Shown: piece after piece, positions 8,276-16,934 of the stretch
Position numbering within the stretch: the stretch's first letter is position 1
Layout of the letters: each line of letters opens with the position of its first letter
Source of the DNA: an uncultured Pelagibacteraceae bacterium
Lineage (GTDB): Bacteria; Pseudomonadota; Alphaproteobacteria; Pelagibacterales; Pelagibacteraceae
Assembly: GCA_902629955.1 (NCBI GenBank)
Contig: CACOSS010000003.1
Span: 30,331 to 94,330, forward strand
DNA length: 64,000 bases
Reading direction: 5' to 3'
Made by a program: the position numbers and the translations under genes
The notes under the pieces: model-generated
Told to the model about the DNA's origin: nothing
Database searches by the model: none
The model's input: only the letters and a program-made list of their open reading frames with translations

Positions 8276-8935
8276 TTAATTTTTTTTATAATTTTTTGTT
8301 TTTTCCAAGATTTTATTCATTTCATTATCTGAAAGAATCTTGGGCTTTCCTAACTTTATTGTATTTATGTATTGATGACAAATATTTTCAATCTCTTGAG
8401 CAAGTTCAAATGCTTCGTAAAGAGATTTGCCAAATGCAACCTGGCCATGATTAGACATAAGGCAAGCTTTTCTTTCCTCTAGTGCATTTAGAATATTTTG
8501 AGAGAGTTCTTTTGTACCAAAGGTTGCATATTCTGCACATTTAATATTATTTCCACCTGCTAATGCGACCATATAATGAAATGCTGGGATATTTTTGCCG
8601 TGTGCTGAAACAGCTGTAGCATTTGCTGAATGGGCATGAACTATTGCTTCGGCATCTATTTTATTAATATAAATATCTTGATGAAAACGCCATTCTGAAG
8701 ATGGATTTATAGTTTTGTCTGAAATTTTTTTTAAGTTGTTTGTTTCGTTTAATTCAAGAAAAACTATACTTTCAGCTACTAAATCTTCGTATTTAATACC
8801 CGAAGGTGTAATGAAGAATCCATCTATTCCATTATTAATTCCTCTCATTGAAATATTGCCAGATCTCAAAGGTGAAAGGTTTTCAGTGTTAAGTTTTTTT
8901 GCATACTTAATTACCTCCTTTTTTATTTCTGACAT
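8276..8935 (-). CDS. Class II aldolase, FucA-like (candidate Ald2 of the DHAP shunt)
   Basis: A 219-residue class II aldolase/adducin-fold enzyme. The zinc ligands and acid/base residue line up with E. coli L-fuculose-1-phosphate aldolase with a constant offset of 8: Glu81, His100, His102 and His163. The stretches SSEWRFH and YATFGTKELS are strongly FucA-like rather than MtnB dehydratase-like. Its place between the SpeD-SpeE fusion and mtnA suggests it cleaves 5-methylthioribulose-1-phosphate to DHAP and 2-methylthioacetaldehyde, the Ald2 step of the DHAP shunt. Alternative: a general pentulose or hexulose phosphate aldolase. Family is certain; substrate is inferred from context. Confidence 0.82.
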   Translation of the reverse strand: MSEIKKEVIKYAKKLNTENLSPLRSGNISMRGINNGIDGFFITPSGIKYEDLVAESIVFLELNETNNLKKISDKTINPSSEWRFHQDIYINKIDAEAIVHAHSANATAVSAHGKNIPAFHYMVALAGGNNIKCAEYATFGTKELSQNILNALEERKACLMSNHGQVAFGKSLYEAFELAQEIENICHQYINTIKLGKPKILSDNEMNKILEKTKNYKKN

Positions 8936-9138
8936 TATTTTTTAAGTTTTTTGTTAATTTCTCTTTCACAAAAAGATTTGATATCATCAATATTTTTATT
9001 CTTATCTAATTTTTTTTGAGCAATAATGCATGCTTTCATTGATTTATCTAAACTATGAGACCCATATTCAATTCTCGATATATAAAGCATAATAAACGCT
9101 ATGATCAAAAAAAGTATAAAATATAAATTTTTTTTCAT
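8935..9138 (-). CDS. Small membrane-anchored protein of unknown function
   Basis: A 67-residue protein: one N-terminal hydrophobic helix (residues 4-22) followed by a charged tail with two cysteines (about C37 and C58) that would face the periplasm. It overlaps the mtnA stop by 4 bases (ATGA) and is adjacent to the aldolase start, so it is translated within the MTA-salvage operon. I do not recognise the family. Its embedded position argues that it is a real gene, but not what it does. Confidence 0.6.
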   Translation of the reverse strand: MKKNLYFILFLIIAFIMLYISRIEYGSHSLDKSMKACIIAQKKLDKNKNIDDIKSFCEREINKKLKK

Positions 9139-10205
9139 TTGAATAAATTTTTAAGTCCCTCAGTTGTTGCATCGCAAACCCCTTTTTCTGTAATGAAAGC
9201 TGTTACATATTTAGCTGGAGTTACATCAAATGCTAAGTTCATTGCTTTGCTTTTTTTAGGATAAATTTGTAATTTTTTAACATTCCCTTTATCGTCTAAT
9301 CCTTCAATGTATGATAGTTCCTCAGAATTTCTCTCTTCAATAGGAATATCTTTATGATCTTTAATATTCCAGTCAATTGTAGAACTGGGTAATGCTACAT
9401 AAAAAGGAATATTATTATCTTTTGCTGCCAAAGCTTTAAGATACGTGCCAATTTTATTGCAAACATCTCCATTTGCTAAAGTTCTGTCTGTTCCAACAAT
9501 ACACATATCAACTTTTCCCCTTTGCATTAATAATCCTCCTGTGTTGTCTGCAATTACTGTATTTGGGACATGCTCTTCATTAAGCTCAAATGATGTAAGA
9601 TTTGCTCCTTGATTTCTAGGTCTTGTCTCATCTACCCAGACATGCAAGGGGATTCCTTTCTTATGCGCGTGATATATAGGAGAGGTTGCGGTTCCCCAAT
9701 TTATTGTTGCAAGCCATCCTGCATTACAATGTGTTAAAATATTAATAGTATCTTTTTTTTTATTATGGATCTCCTCAATTATTTTTAAACCATGTAATCC
9801 AATATTTTCACAAAATTTTTCATCTTCTTTACAAATTTTTTTAGCTTCATTTAAAGCTATTTCAAAAATTTTATCACTATTCACTCCTGAGATATTTTTC
9901 ATCATTCTATCAACAGCCCATTTTAAATTTATTGCTGTAGGTCTTGATTTAATTAAGTCGTTTGCTGAGTTTTTCAAAAAAGATTGATCTTTATTTTCTA
10001 AAATAGATAATACAAGCCCATAAGCGGCTGTAGCACCTATTAATGGTGCGCCTCTCACTTCCATCTTTTTAATTGCATTTATTACATCCTTTATAGTTTT
10101 AAGGTCCTTAATTAAAAATTTATGTGGAAGTTTTGTTTGATCAATTATTTTGACAATATTATTTTCAAACCAAATTGTACGATATTCTTTTGATTCAATT
10201 TTCAT
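9135..10205 (-). CDS. mtnA: Methylthioribose-1-phosphate isomerase
   Basis: A 356-residue enzyme of the eIF2B-alpha/beta/delta-like MtnA family. It isomerises 5-methylthioribose-1-phosphate to 5-methylthioribulose-1-phosphate. RGAPLIGATAAYG (51-63), THCNAG with catalytic Cys160, DETRPRNQGANLTS (192-205) and GTDR with catalytic Asp240 fall at the residue numbers known for the B. subtilis enzyme. It overlaps the GFA gene upstream by 11 bases and the 67-residue gene downstream by 4. It receives the product of MtnP and supplies the FucA-like aldolase. Confidence 0.93.
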   Translation of the reverse strand: MKIESKEYRTIWFENNIVKIIDQTKLPHKFLIKDLKTIKDVINAIKKMEVRGAPLIGATAAYGLVLSILENKDQSFLKNSANDLIKSRPTAINLKWAVDRMMKNISGVNSDKIFEIALNEAKKICKEDEKFCENIGLHGLKIIEEIHNKKKDTINILTHCNAGWLATINWGTATSPIYHAHKKGIPLHVWVDETRPRNQGANLTSFELNEEHVPNTVIADNTGGLLMQRGKVDMCIVGTDRTLANGDVCNKIGTYLKALAAKDNNIPFYVALPSSTIDWNIKDHKDIPIEERNSEELSYIEGLDDKGNVKKLQIYPKKSKAMNLAFDVTPAKYVTAFITEKGVCDATTEGLKNLFK

Positions 10206-10656
10206 TTTTAATTCTATCTAAACTTTTTTTAGGCCAAATTTTATCTCTATTGTAAAATTTATCATAACAGATTTTGTTATCTGTTATTTCTATCCATGGA
10301 TCTTTATTTTTTATAAAGATATGTGCTTGTGGTGTAATCGGATTTTCTAGAGTTTGAGTTCTAATAGCAACTCTGCCTTCAGCAATGTTATATTTGCAGT
10401 AAACGTAAACACCGCAAATAATACAAAAATAAGCATTTACGCCCTTCCCACTGCCTGTTGGTAATTCTATAGACGCTACATCCCCTTTCACCTCTAAATC
10501 TTTATCTAAAACCATAGTGTGAATTACGAAGGATGACCCTGTAGAAATTTTACAATCTTTACAATGACAGGCTTGAGTAAATAATGGTTCATCTTTGATA
10601 GTGTATTTTACATTTCCACACCCACATTGACCCTTCAATTCTTTTTTCTTTGTCAT
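10195..10656 (-). CDS. GFA (glutathione-dependent formaldehyde-activating-like) zinc protein
   Basis: A 153-residue CENP-V/GFA-fold protein. Zinc-binding cysteines appear in GQCGCGNVKY (about 9-18), CHCKDCK (about 30-36) and FCIICG (about 77-82). The family is annotated as binding glutathione-aldehyde adducts, though most members are uncharacterised. Here it sits between mtnP and mtnA with overlaps on both sides, so it may handle a reactive aldehyde from the pathway, for example 2-methylthioacetaldehyde. That is inference; only the fold and operon position are seen. Confidence 0.8.
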   Translation of the reverse strand: MTKKKELKGQCGCGNVKYTIKDEPLFTQACHCKDCKISTGSSFVIHTMVLDKDLEVKGDVASIELPTGSGKGVNAYFCIICGVYVYCKYNIAEGRVAIRTQTLENPITPQAHIFIKNKDPWIEITDNKICYDKFYNRDKIWPKKSLDRIKNEN

Positions 10657-11522
10657 TTACCCAAAACTCTCCCTGCTATAAATTTAAGTTTATTTTTAGT
10701 TTTTTCGGTTCTTTTTTCTGGAGCAGTTATAATTGCAACATCTAAACAATTATTAGTCGGATCATTAGGGTCTATGCCCTTTTCATAACAATCTATTAAA
10801 TTTTTAATCATGTCCTTTGCCTTAGCGGCATTATCAAAAAGGACTTTAATAACTTTTTGAACATCGACATTTTCATGATCTGGATGCCAACAATCATAAT
10901 CTGTAACCATTGATATGGATGCATATCTTATTTCTGCTTCTCTAGCTAATTTTGCTTCAGGCATATTAGTCATTCCAATAACATCAGCTTTCCAATTTCT
11001 ATATAAATTTGATTCAGCAAGTGTTGAAAATTGTGGTCCTTCCATTACAAGGTATGTTCCTCCTCTTTGGTAATCAATACCAGATTTTTTGATTGACTCC
11101 TCACAAGCATTCATAAGACCATTTGAAGTAGGATGAGCCATTGAGACATGAGCAACTATCTCATCGTCAAAAAAGGTTTTATTCCTTGAAAATGTACGAT
11201 CAATAAATTGATCTACAATTACAAATTTTCCTGGTTGGAGGTTTTCTTTTAAAGATCCTACAGCAGAAATAGATACAATATCTGTTACACCAAGTTGTTT
11301 TAATGCATCAATGTTCGCTCTAAAATTAATTTTAGATGGTGAAATATAATGCCCTCTACCATGTCTTGGTAAAAAATAAACTTCTTTACCCTTATATTTA
11401 GTTTTTAATATTTTATCAGATGTATTTCCCCAAGATGTTTTTACATCTAAAAATTCTCTATCTTTAAATTCTTCCACGTCATACAACCCACTTCCGCCAA
11501 TAATTGCTAATTTATTTGTCAT
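10653..11522 (-). CDS. mtnP: S-methyl-5'-thioadenosine phosphorylase
   Basis: A 289-residue purine nucleoside phosphorylase-fold enzyme. Markers are GGSGLYD (9-15), RHGRGHYISPSKINFRAN (phosphate and sugar site), VMEGPQFST, and GMTNMPEAKLAREAE with MVTDYDCWH near the base-binding site. It splits methylthioadenosine with phosphate into adenine and 5-methylthioribose-1-phosphate. Adenine is recovered by the divergently encoded Apt, and the sugar goes to MtnA. It heads the operon, with a 40-base divergent promoter region shared with apt. Confidence 0.93.
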   Translation of the reverse strand: MTNKLAIIGGSGLYDVEEFKDREFLDVKTSWGNTSDKILKTKYKGKEVYFLPRHGRGHYISPSKINFRANIDALKQLGVTDIVSISAVGSLKENLQPGKFVIVDQFIDRTFSRNKTFFDDEIVAHVSMAHPTSNGLMNACEESIKKSGIDYQRGGTYLVMEGPQFSTLAESNLYRNWKADVIGMTNMPEAKLAREAEIRYASISMVTDYDCWHPDHENVDVQKVIKVLFDNAAKAKDMIKNLIDCYEKGIDPNDPTNNCLDVAIITAPEKRTEKTKNKLKFIAGRVLGK

Positions 11523-11562
11523 ATTATTTAAAATGCTTTAATTATTTATAACTTAAAAATTT

Positions 11563-12090
11563 ATGGATTTAAAAGATTATATCAGATCAATACCTGATTA
11601 TCCAAAAAAGGGAATTTTATTTAGAGATATCACTACCTTAATTGAAGATGAAAAAGCATTTGCTCATTGTATAGATTTAATATTTGAAAAATCTCAAAAT
11701 TTTAATTTTAATAAAATTGCTGCTATAGAATCTAGAGGATTTGTATTTGCTTCTGCTGTATCATATTTAGCCAAGAAACCTTTTATTATGCTAAGAAAAA
11801 AAAATAAACTCCCGTCTGAAACATACTCTGTTGATTTTGAACTCGAATATGGAAAAGCTACTATTGAGGTGCATAAAGACTCTATAAAAAAAAATGACAA
11901 AATATTAATTATCGATGATTTAATTGCTACTGGTGGTACGGCTGAAGCGGCAGCAAAACTGGTAAATATATCTCATGGAACAACTGCAGGATTTATTTTT
12001 GTAATAAATTTATTTGATTTAAGAGGTTGTGATAATTTAAGGAAAAAAAATTACAAAGTTGAAAATTTAATAGAATTTCCTGGACACTAA
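11563..12090 (+). CDS. apt: Adenine phosphoribosyltransferase
   Basis: A 175-residue type I phosphoribosyltransferase. The PRPP-binding motif is LIIDDLIATGGTA (115-127); the N-terminal PDYPKKGILFRDITTL (11-26) is diagnostic for adenine phosphoribosyltransferases. It makes AMP from adenine plus PRPP. Divergent from mtnP across 40 bases, it completes recovery of the adenine half of methylthioadenosine. It overlaps the convergent GT2 gene by 4 bases. Confidence 0.93.
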   Translation: MDLKDYIRSIPDYPKKGILFRDITTLIEDEKAFAHCIDLIFEKSQNFNFNKIAAIESRGFVFASAVSYLAKKPFIMLRKKNKLPSETYSVDFELEYGKATIEVHKDSIKKNDKILIIDDLIATGGTAEAAAKLVNISHGTTAGFIFVINLFDLRGCDNLRKKNYKVENLIEFPGH

Positions 12091-12935
12091 TTATCTATTC
12101 TAAAACTAGATTTTTTTCCAATTACAGATGCAAAAATTCCACAAAGTCTCATTTTATATATTTTTTTTTTATGTGAATTAAAAAGAAATAAATAAATTAA
12201 ATATTTGAAACCTGCTGAGCTTAAATTTAAAGAAATTTTTATGATAGCATTTAAGAAACCATAATGCTTCTTATTAAAATAAAACTTAGACCACATCCAA
12301 TGCCAGTTTCTTAAATATTCAAGTTTTTTATTTGTATTAATACCGCCTTTGTGATTTACAAGAGAGTCTGTAACAACATATATATATTCATTTTTTTTTC
12401 TTATTCTTAAGCAAAGATCGTCATTCTCTAAAAAAAGAAAAAAATTTTCATCAAAAAAATTTTTTTCTTTAAACTTTTGAAGATTGAATAACATTGAAAA
12501 TCCATCAATACTTTCAACTAATAAAATATTAGTATTCGTATTTTTAGATGAGATTACCCTTTTATAGTTTGGAAAATTTTTATTATCATTTAAAGGTGAT
12601 GCTAAAGTAAATTCAGATACATTATTTAATGCCTCTATCAACTTGCTTAGTGTATTGATGTGTAATTTCGTATCTGGGTTCAATACAAACGCATAATTAG
12701 TTTTACAAGCTTTTAAACCCAAATTATTTCCTGCGCCCATACCTATATTATCTGAGATTATTACCTCAATATTGTCATATTTTGATTTTAAATCTTTTTC
12801 TAAATTAATGTTATTTGAGTTTTCGATAATGATTTTTTTTGAGTTCTTAGGAAGTGAATTTAAACAATTTTGAATAATATTTTCACTTTTATAAGTTACA
12901 ATTATAAATGTTATATCGTCTAAATTTAATTTCAT
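12087..12935 (-). CDS. Glycosyltransferase family 2 (rhamnosyltransferase-like)
   Basis: A 282-residue GT-A enzyme. FIIVTYKSENIIQNCLNSLP (residues 10-29) is the nucleotide-binding start, FVLNPDTKLH holds the DxD-like metal site, and FFLFLENDDLCLRIR the acceptor-side ED motif seen in rhamnosyltransferase-like GT2s. It may act with the dTDP-sugar genes that begin 50 bases away on the opposite strand. The rhamnose link is inference, because rfbC and rfbD are not in the window. Confidence 0.82.
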   Translation of the reverse strand: MKLNLDDITFIIVTYKSENIIQNCLNSLPKNSKKIIIENSNNINLEKDLKSKYDNIEVIISDNIGMGAGNNLGLKACKTNYAFVLNPDTKLHINTLSKLIEALNNVSEFTLASPLNDNKNFPNYKRVISSKNTNTNILLVESIDGFSMLFNLQKFKEKNFFDENFFLFLENDDLCLRIRKKNEYIYVVTDSLVNHKGGINTNKKLEYLRNWHWMWSKFYFNKKHYGFLNAIIKISLNLSSAGFKYLIYLFLFNSHKKKIYKMRLCGIFASVIGKKSSFRIDN

Positions 12936-12984
12936 TAAAATTTAAAAAAGTATACTTAAATAGACAATTGTTGTAAAAAAAATA

Positions 12985-14010
12985 ATGAAAAAAGTTATAG
13001 TTACTGGCGGCCTTGGCTTTATAGGCAGTAATTTAATTAAAATTCTTCTTAAAAAAAAATATTTTGTTATTAATATTGATAAGGTTTCTTATTCCTCAAA
13101 TTTTTATAATGTAAAAAAATTCATAAATAATAGGAATTATAAATTTTTTAAAATTGATATAAATAATGACAAAAAAATTTTTAAGATTTTAAAGAAATAC
13201 AAGCCTTATGCAATTTTTAATCTTGCTGCTGAAACTCATGTTGACAGATCTATTGATGGACCAGAAAGTTTTATAAAAAGTAATATTTTAGGGGTATTTA
13301 AATTATTGCAAGCTTTTAGGAAATTTGTTGAGAGAAATAAAAATTCTTTATTAATTCATATTTCAACTGATGAAGTATTTGGAGATGTTTTGACGGGAAG
13401 ATCGAGGGAAGAAGATGCATACAAACCTAGCTCACCTTATGCGGCATCAAAAGCTTCATCTGATCATTTGGTGTATTCATACATTAGAACATTTAAAATT
13501 CCTGCTATTATTACTAATTGCTCAAATAATTATGGTCCAAGACAACACCCTGAAAAATTAATTCCTAAATTAATTTATAATATTTTTAATAACAAAAGCT
13601 TACCAATTTATGGAAAAGGTAAAAATTCAAGAGAGTGGATTTATGTTGATGATCACTGCGATGCTTTAGTAAAAATTTTAGAGAAAGGAAAAACTGGAAA
13701 TTTTTATAATATTGGATCTAACTTAAATCTAAATAATATTAAAATTTCAAAACTTTTAATCAAAGTGGCAAAATCAAAATTTAAGATTGGGAAAAACGTA
13801 AATATTAAATTTGTAAAAGATAGGCCAGGTCATGATGTTAGATATGCTCTTAATAGTAATAAATTAATTAAAAAACTTAAGTGGAAACCAAAAATAAATA
13901 TTCATAAAGGTTTGAGTATGACTTTTGATTGGTATTTAAGAAATCCAGGATATTATTTAAGTTTAAAAAAAAAAGACATAACTGCAAGATTAGGTAATAA
14001 AATTAAGTGA
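12985..14010 (+). CDS. rfbB: dTDP-glucose 4,6-dehydratase
   Basis: A 341-residue extended SDR. GGLGFIGSNL (8-17) binds NAD; STDEVFGD (about 131-138) is the dehydratase signature with the Thr-Asp-Glu triad; YAASKAS provides the Tyr-x3-Lys pair. It makes dTDP-4-keto-6-deoxyglucose, precursor of rhamnose and other deoxysugars, from the product of the next gene. Its stop overlaps the rfbA GTG start (GTGA), so the pair is translationally coupled. The product probably feeds envelope polysaccharide. Confidence 0.9.
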   Translation: MKKVIVTGGLGFIGSNLIKILLKKKYFVINIDKVSYSSNFYNVKKFINNRNYKFFKIDINNDKKIFKILKKYKPYAIFNLAAETHVDRSIDGPESFIKSNILGVFKLLQAFRKFVERNKNSLLIHISTDEVFGDVLTGRSREEDAYKPSSPYAASKASSDHLVYSYIRTFKIPAIITNCSNNYGPRQHPEKLIPKLIYNIFNNKSLPIYGKGKNSREWIYVDDHCDALVKILEKGKTGNFYNIGSNLNLNNIKISKLLIKVAKSKFKIGKNVNIKFVKDRPGHDVRYALNSNKLIKKLKWKPKINIHKGLSMTFDWYLRNPGYYLSLKKKDITARLGNKIK

Positions 14011-14876
14011 TTAAAAAAGGTATAATATTATCAGGTGGAATGGGAACAAGAATGAGCCCGCTTACAAAAGCAGTGAATAAACAATTGCTTCCAATTTATG
14101 ATAAACCTTTAATTTTTTACCCACTCTCAATTCTAATGTTAGCAAAAATAAAAGATATATTAATTATTGTTAACAAGGGACAACTCTCGCAATATAAGAA
14201 AATAATTCCAAATGGTAATAACTTTGGAGTAAATATCACTTATAAAGAACAATCCTCTCCTAGAGGTTTGCCAGATGCTTTCTTATTAGGACAAAATTTT
14301 ATTGGAAAAGATAATGTAGCATTAATTCTTGGTGATAATTTTTTTTATGGTCAAAATTTAACTAAACAATTATTAAATTCTGTAAAATTAAAAAAAGGTG
14401 CAAAAATAATTTTACATAAAGTAAATAAACCAGAACTTTATGGAGTTGCTAAAATAGATAAAAGAAAAAGGGTTATTAGTATAAAAGAAAAACCGAAAAA
14501 ATTTCTTTCAGATCTTGCTATAACTGGTTTGTATTTTTTTGATAACAATGTTGTAAATTATGCAAAAAAACTTAAACCATCAAAAAGAAAGGAATTAGAA
14601 ATTGTTGATTTAATAAATAAATATAAAAAAAACAAAAAATTAACTGCAGATTTAATAGGTAGAGGTGGAGCATGGCTAGACTCAGGTTCAATTGAAGATT
14701 TCTACAAAACTAGTTCTTTTGTATCAGCTATAGAGAATAGACAAGGTTTTAAGATTGCATGTTTAGAGGAAATAGCTTTAAACAATAAATGGATTTCCAA
14801 AAAAGAAGTTAAAAACGCTATACAGTTTTATGGAAATTGTGAATATTCAAATTATTTAAAAAAATTAATTGATTAG
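14007..14876 (+). CDS. rfbA: Glucose-1-phosphate thymidylyltransferase
   Basis: A 289-residue nucleotidyltransferase. The segment GGMGTRMSPLTKAVNKQLLP (residues 10-29) is the characteristic RfbA/RmlA nucleotide-binding signature, followed by IYDKPLIFYPLS. LILGDNFFYG carries the metal-binding Asp. It makes dTDP-glucose from dTTP and glucose-1-phosphate. The start is GTG, inside the rfbB stop (GTGA), which makes coupling certain and explains the unusual codon. The stop codon lies directly against the opposite-strand tRNA gene. Confidence 0.92.
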   Translation: MIKKGIILSGGMGTRMSPLTKAVNKQLLPIYDKPLIFYPLSILMLAKIKDILIIVNKGQLSQYKKIIPNGNNFGVNITYKEQSSPRGLPDAFLLGQNFIGKDNVALILGDNFFYGQNLTKQLLNSVKLKKGAKIILHKVNKPELYGVAKIDKRKRVISIKEKPKKFLSDLAITGLYFFDNNVVNYAKKLKPSKRKELEIVDLINKYKKNKKLTADLIGRGGAWLDSGSIEDFYKTSSFVSAIENRQGFKIACLEEIALNNKWISKKEVKNAIQFYGNCEYSNYLKKLID

Positions 14877-14953
14877 TGGTAGCGGGAAGTGGGATCGAAC
14901 CACTGACCTCGGGCTTATGAGTCCCGCGCTCTAACCAACTGAGCTACCCCGCC
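14877..14953 (-). tRNA. tRNA-Met (anticodon CAT, elongator type)
   Basis: A 77-base cloverleaf with encoded 3' CCA. The acceptor stem GGCGGGG pairs with TCCCGCT (G-T pairs at both ends); the D arm is GCTC/GAGC; the anticodon loop is CTCATAA; the T loop is TTCGATC. The G-T pair at position 1-72 and the absence of the initiator C1-A72 mismatch and GGG/CCC anticodon stem pattern favour elongator Met. There is an A-G mismatch at 31-39. A CAT anticodon could also be Ile2 (lysidine), which is considered less likely. Confidence 0.92.
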
Positions 14954-15016
14954 ATTTAATTAATGTTGATATATACTACTTTTATTTTTTTTTGAAACAA
15001 GTTTTTGTATTCCAAA

Positions 15017-15229
15017 TTATTTACTTACACCAAATTTACTAAACTTGTACCAAGCTCTTTCGTGAAAATAGTAAAGAAACATTTTAGTCAGCACTTCCAT
15101 TCCAGCTATTGTACCTGCCCAATCAAATTTGCCAGTTATGAGCCACGCTATAATAAAAGTGTCTAAACTTGCTATTATTCTCCACGTAATTGTTTTTGCT
15201 AAATGTCTTTTTTTTTCTACACGCTTCAT
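15017..15229 (-). CDS. DUF2061 membrane protein
   Basis: A 70-residue protein with two predicted membrane helices. KTITWRIIASLDTFIIAWLI (residues 13-32) and MEVLTKMFLYYFHERAWYK are the conserved blocks of the DUF2061 family. Function unknown; in other bacteria it is sometimes near sulfate assimilation genes, a link not supported here. A ribosome site (AGAAAGG) precedes the ATG. It is monocistronic, with 103 bases to the next gene upstream in which I see no feature. Confidence 0.82.
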   Translation of the reverse strand: MKRVEKKRHLAKTITWRIIASLDTFIIAWLITGKFDWAGTIAGMEVLTKMFLYYFHERAWYKFSKFGVSK

Positions 15230-15332
15230 AATTGCCTTTCTATTTCATTCTCCTAGTCACACAATTATTTTACCTAAAAAGATTTATTAAGAAATTAATA
15301 AAATTTATTTTACCATCTTAGCTAAATAAAAT

Positions 15333-16025
15333 CTACTTCTTAAAACAGAAAATTCCATTTGGTCCAATTTTTTTAATTATTGAATATTTATAGCCTGATA
15401 AATAATCTATAAATTTTTTTTCTTTCAATTCTAATTTTGAATCGTACAACTCAACACATATTATTTTTGGCCTATATTTATTAAGGTCAAATCCCTCAAG
15501 AACTTCAAAATCATGTGCTTCTGCATCAATGTTTAATAAATCTATGTCAGGAATTTTCAATTCATATTTTTCAACAATTTTATTAAAAGTATATTTTTGA
15601 ATATTTTTTTTAACATATTTATTTCTTGATATACTTTTAGAACTTAACGTGGAAAATTCCTTGCTTAATGTATTAACTGGACTTAATAAATGATCAAAAT
15701 AAAATTCGGAAAATTCATTCTTATTAGATAGCGCAGCACAAATATTTTTATCTCTTTCCCTCGCAATATCAAATAGATCAATTGACGTCTGATTAAGATC
15801 AATATTTACTCCTGACCAACCTTTATTATAAATTAATGCAGTATTGCTATATTTTACTGGGTGGTAACAACCAATATCTATATAAAAGCCATCGGATTTA
15901 TTTTTGAAATAACTATTAATAAATAAATCTTCCTGAAATTGAGAATAGGTCAATCTTTTATTTTGAATTTTATGACGTATGAATAAATTATAATATAAAT
16001 AAGGTTTGTAAAATAAATTAATCAT
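15333..16025 (-). CDS. FkbM-family methyltransferase
   Basis: A 230-residue SAM-dependent methyltransferase. SQFQEDLFINSYF, then FYIDIGCYHPVKYSNT (about 49-64) is motif I of the FkbM family, and IPDIDLLNIDAEAHDFEVLE (about 166-185) carries the acidic substrate-side motif. Such enzymes O-methylate sugars or polyketides; in this setting a glycan methylation is plausible. It lies 10 bases downstream of a BASS transporter gene on the same strand. Confidence 0.85.
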   Translation of the reverse strand: MINLFYKPYLYYNLFIRHKIQNKRLTYSQFQEDLFINSYFKNKSDGFYIDIGCYHPVKYSNTALIYNKGWSGVNIDLNQTSIDLFDIARERDKNICAALSNKNEFSEFYFDHLLSPVNTLSKEFSTLSSKSISRNKYVKKNIQKYTFNKIVEKYELKIPDIDLLNIDAEAHDFEVLEGFDLNKYRPKIICVELYDSKLELKEKKFIDYLSGYKYSIIKKIGPNGIFCFKK

Positions 16026-16035
16026 TTGATCCAGA

Positions 16036-16878
16036 TTAACTTTTTATCTTCATATTTCCTAAATAAAATAAAAGAAAACAGTATTGCAATAGCGCATAAA
16101 TAGTTATTGGAATTAGATATTGAATTTCAGAAAAAAGTAATGAGCCAACTACAAATCCCATAGCGCCATTTTGTAATAATGCCTCAATTCTAATTGCTCT
16201 TTTTGATGAAACATCATCAATAAATATTTGAGTAATAATAAATGACGATAGAAACACTAAAACTAAAATTAAACTCATTGTGACCCCAACATCATCAAAA
16301 TAACTTACTAGGTTATTTTTTTCGGTATAAATAGCTATAAAAACAATCGATAAAAAAAGAATGAACGCTAATCGATCAAGAGTAAAAGTATATTTTTGAA
16401 AAAAATCGGGAAATTTTTCTCTACAAAAAATTCCTATAAAAACTGGTAATGTTATAAATAAAAAAGTCTTAACAGAAAATGTAAACAATTGTAAGTCAAA
16501 ACCATAGTTGTACAAAAAATTAGAGAAAAGATTTAAATATAATGGCACCGTTATAAAAGAAAATAATGCACATACCGATGTTAAACAAATTGACAATGTA
16601 ACGTTACCATTTGCTATTCTTGTTGCATAATTAGACATAGCAGCTGATGGCATAATCAACAGAAGAAAAATTCCTATTTGAAATTCCTTATCCATCGGTA
16701 AATAATTTATGATTATCAAACCAATTATTGGAAGGACAACTATTTGACATAAAATTCCAACTATAAAGTTTTTAGGTTTGCTAAATACTCTTAAAAATCT
16801 ATTAATCTTTAAATTTAAACCTAAGGCAAACATTATAAAAAAAACACCAAAAGGTCCCACTAATTTAACAAATTCCAT
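16036..16878 (-). CDS. Bile acid:sodium symporter (BASS) family transporter
   Basis: A 280-residue, roughly nine-helix inner-membrane protein. GILCQIVVLPIIGLIIINYL and MPSAAMSNYATRIANGNVTL (about 76-95) correspond to the BASS core helices; the paralogue at 43128-43973 has APGGVTSNVLTKFANGD at the same place. Members carry organic anions such as pantoate or 2-oxo acids with sodium. The divergent regulator gene 56 bases away may control it. The substrate is unknown. Confidence 0.85.
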   Translation of the reverse strand: MEFVKLVGPFGVFFIMFALGLNLKINRFLRVFSKPKNFIVGILCQIVVLPIIGLIIINYLPMDKEFQIGIFLLLIMPSAAMSNYATRIANGNVTLSICLTSVCALFSFITVPLYLNLFSNFLYNYGFDLQLFTFSVKTFLFITLPVFIGIFCREKFPDFFQKYTFTLDRLAFILFLSIVFIAIYTEKNNLVSYFDDVGVTMSLILVLVFLSSFIITQIFIDDVSSKRAIRIEALLQNGAMGFVVGSLLFSEIQYLIPITIYALLQYCFLLFYLGNMKIKS

Positions 16879-16934
16879 AATATTAATTTACATAATTTTT
16901 TTTTATTCTAGATTAATTATTTGTAAAAAACATA

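Noticed and set aside
8276..8935. MtnB methylthioribulose-1-phosphate dehydratase assignment
   Set aside because: Motifs around the zinc site and the C-terminal half follow FucA, and no MtnC/D genes are in the cluster.
15230..15332. 103-base spacer upstream of DUF2061
   Set aside because: I looked for small ORFs, hairpins and promoter elements and saw only AT-rich sequence without a supportable feature.
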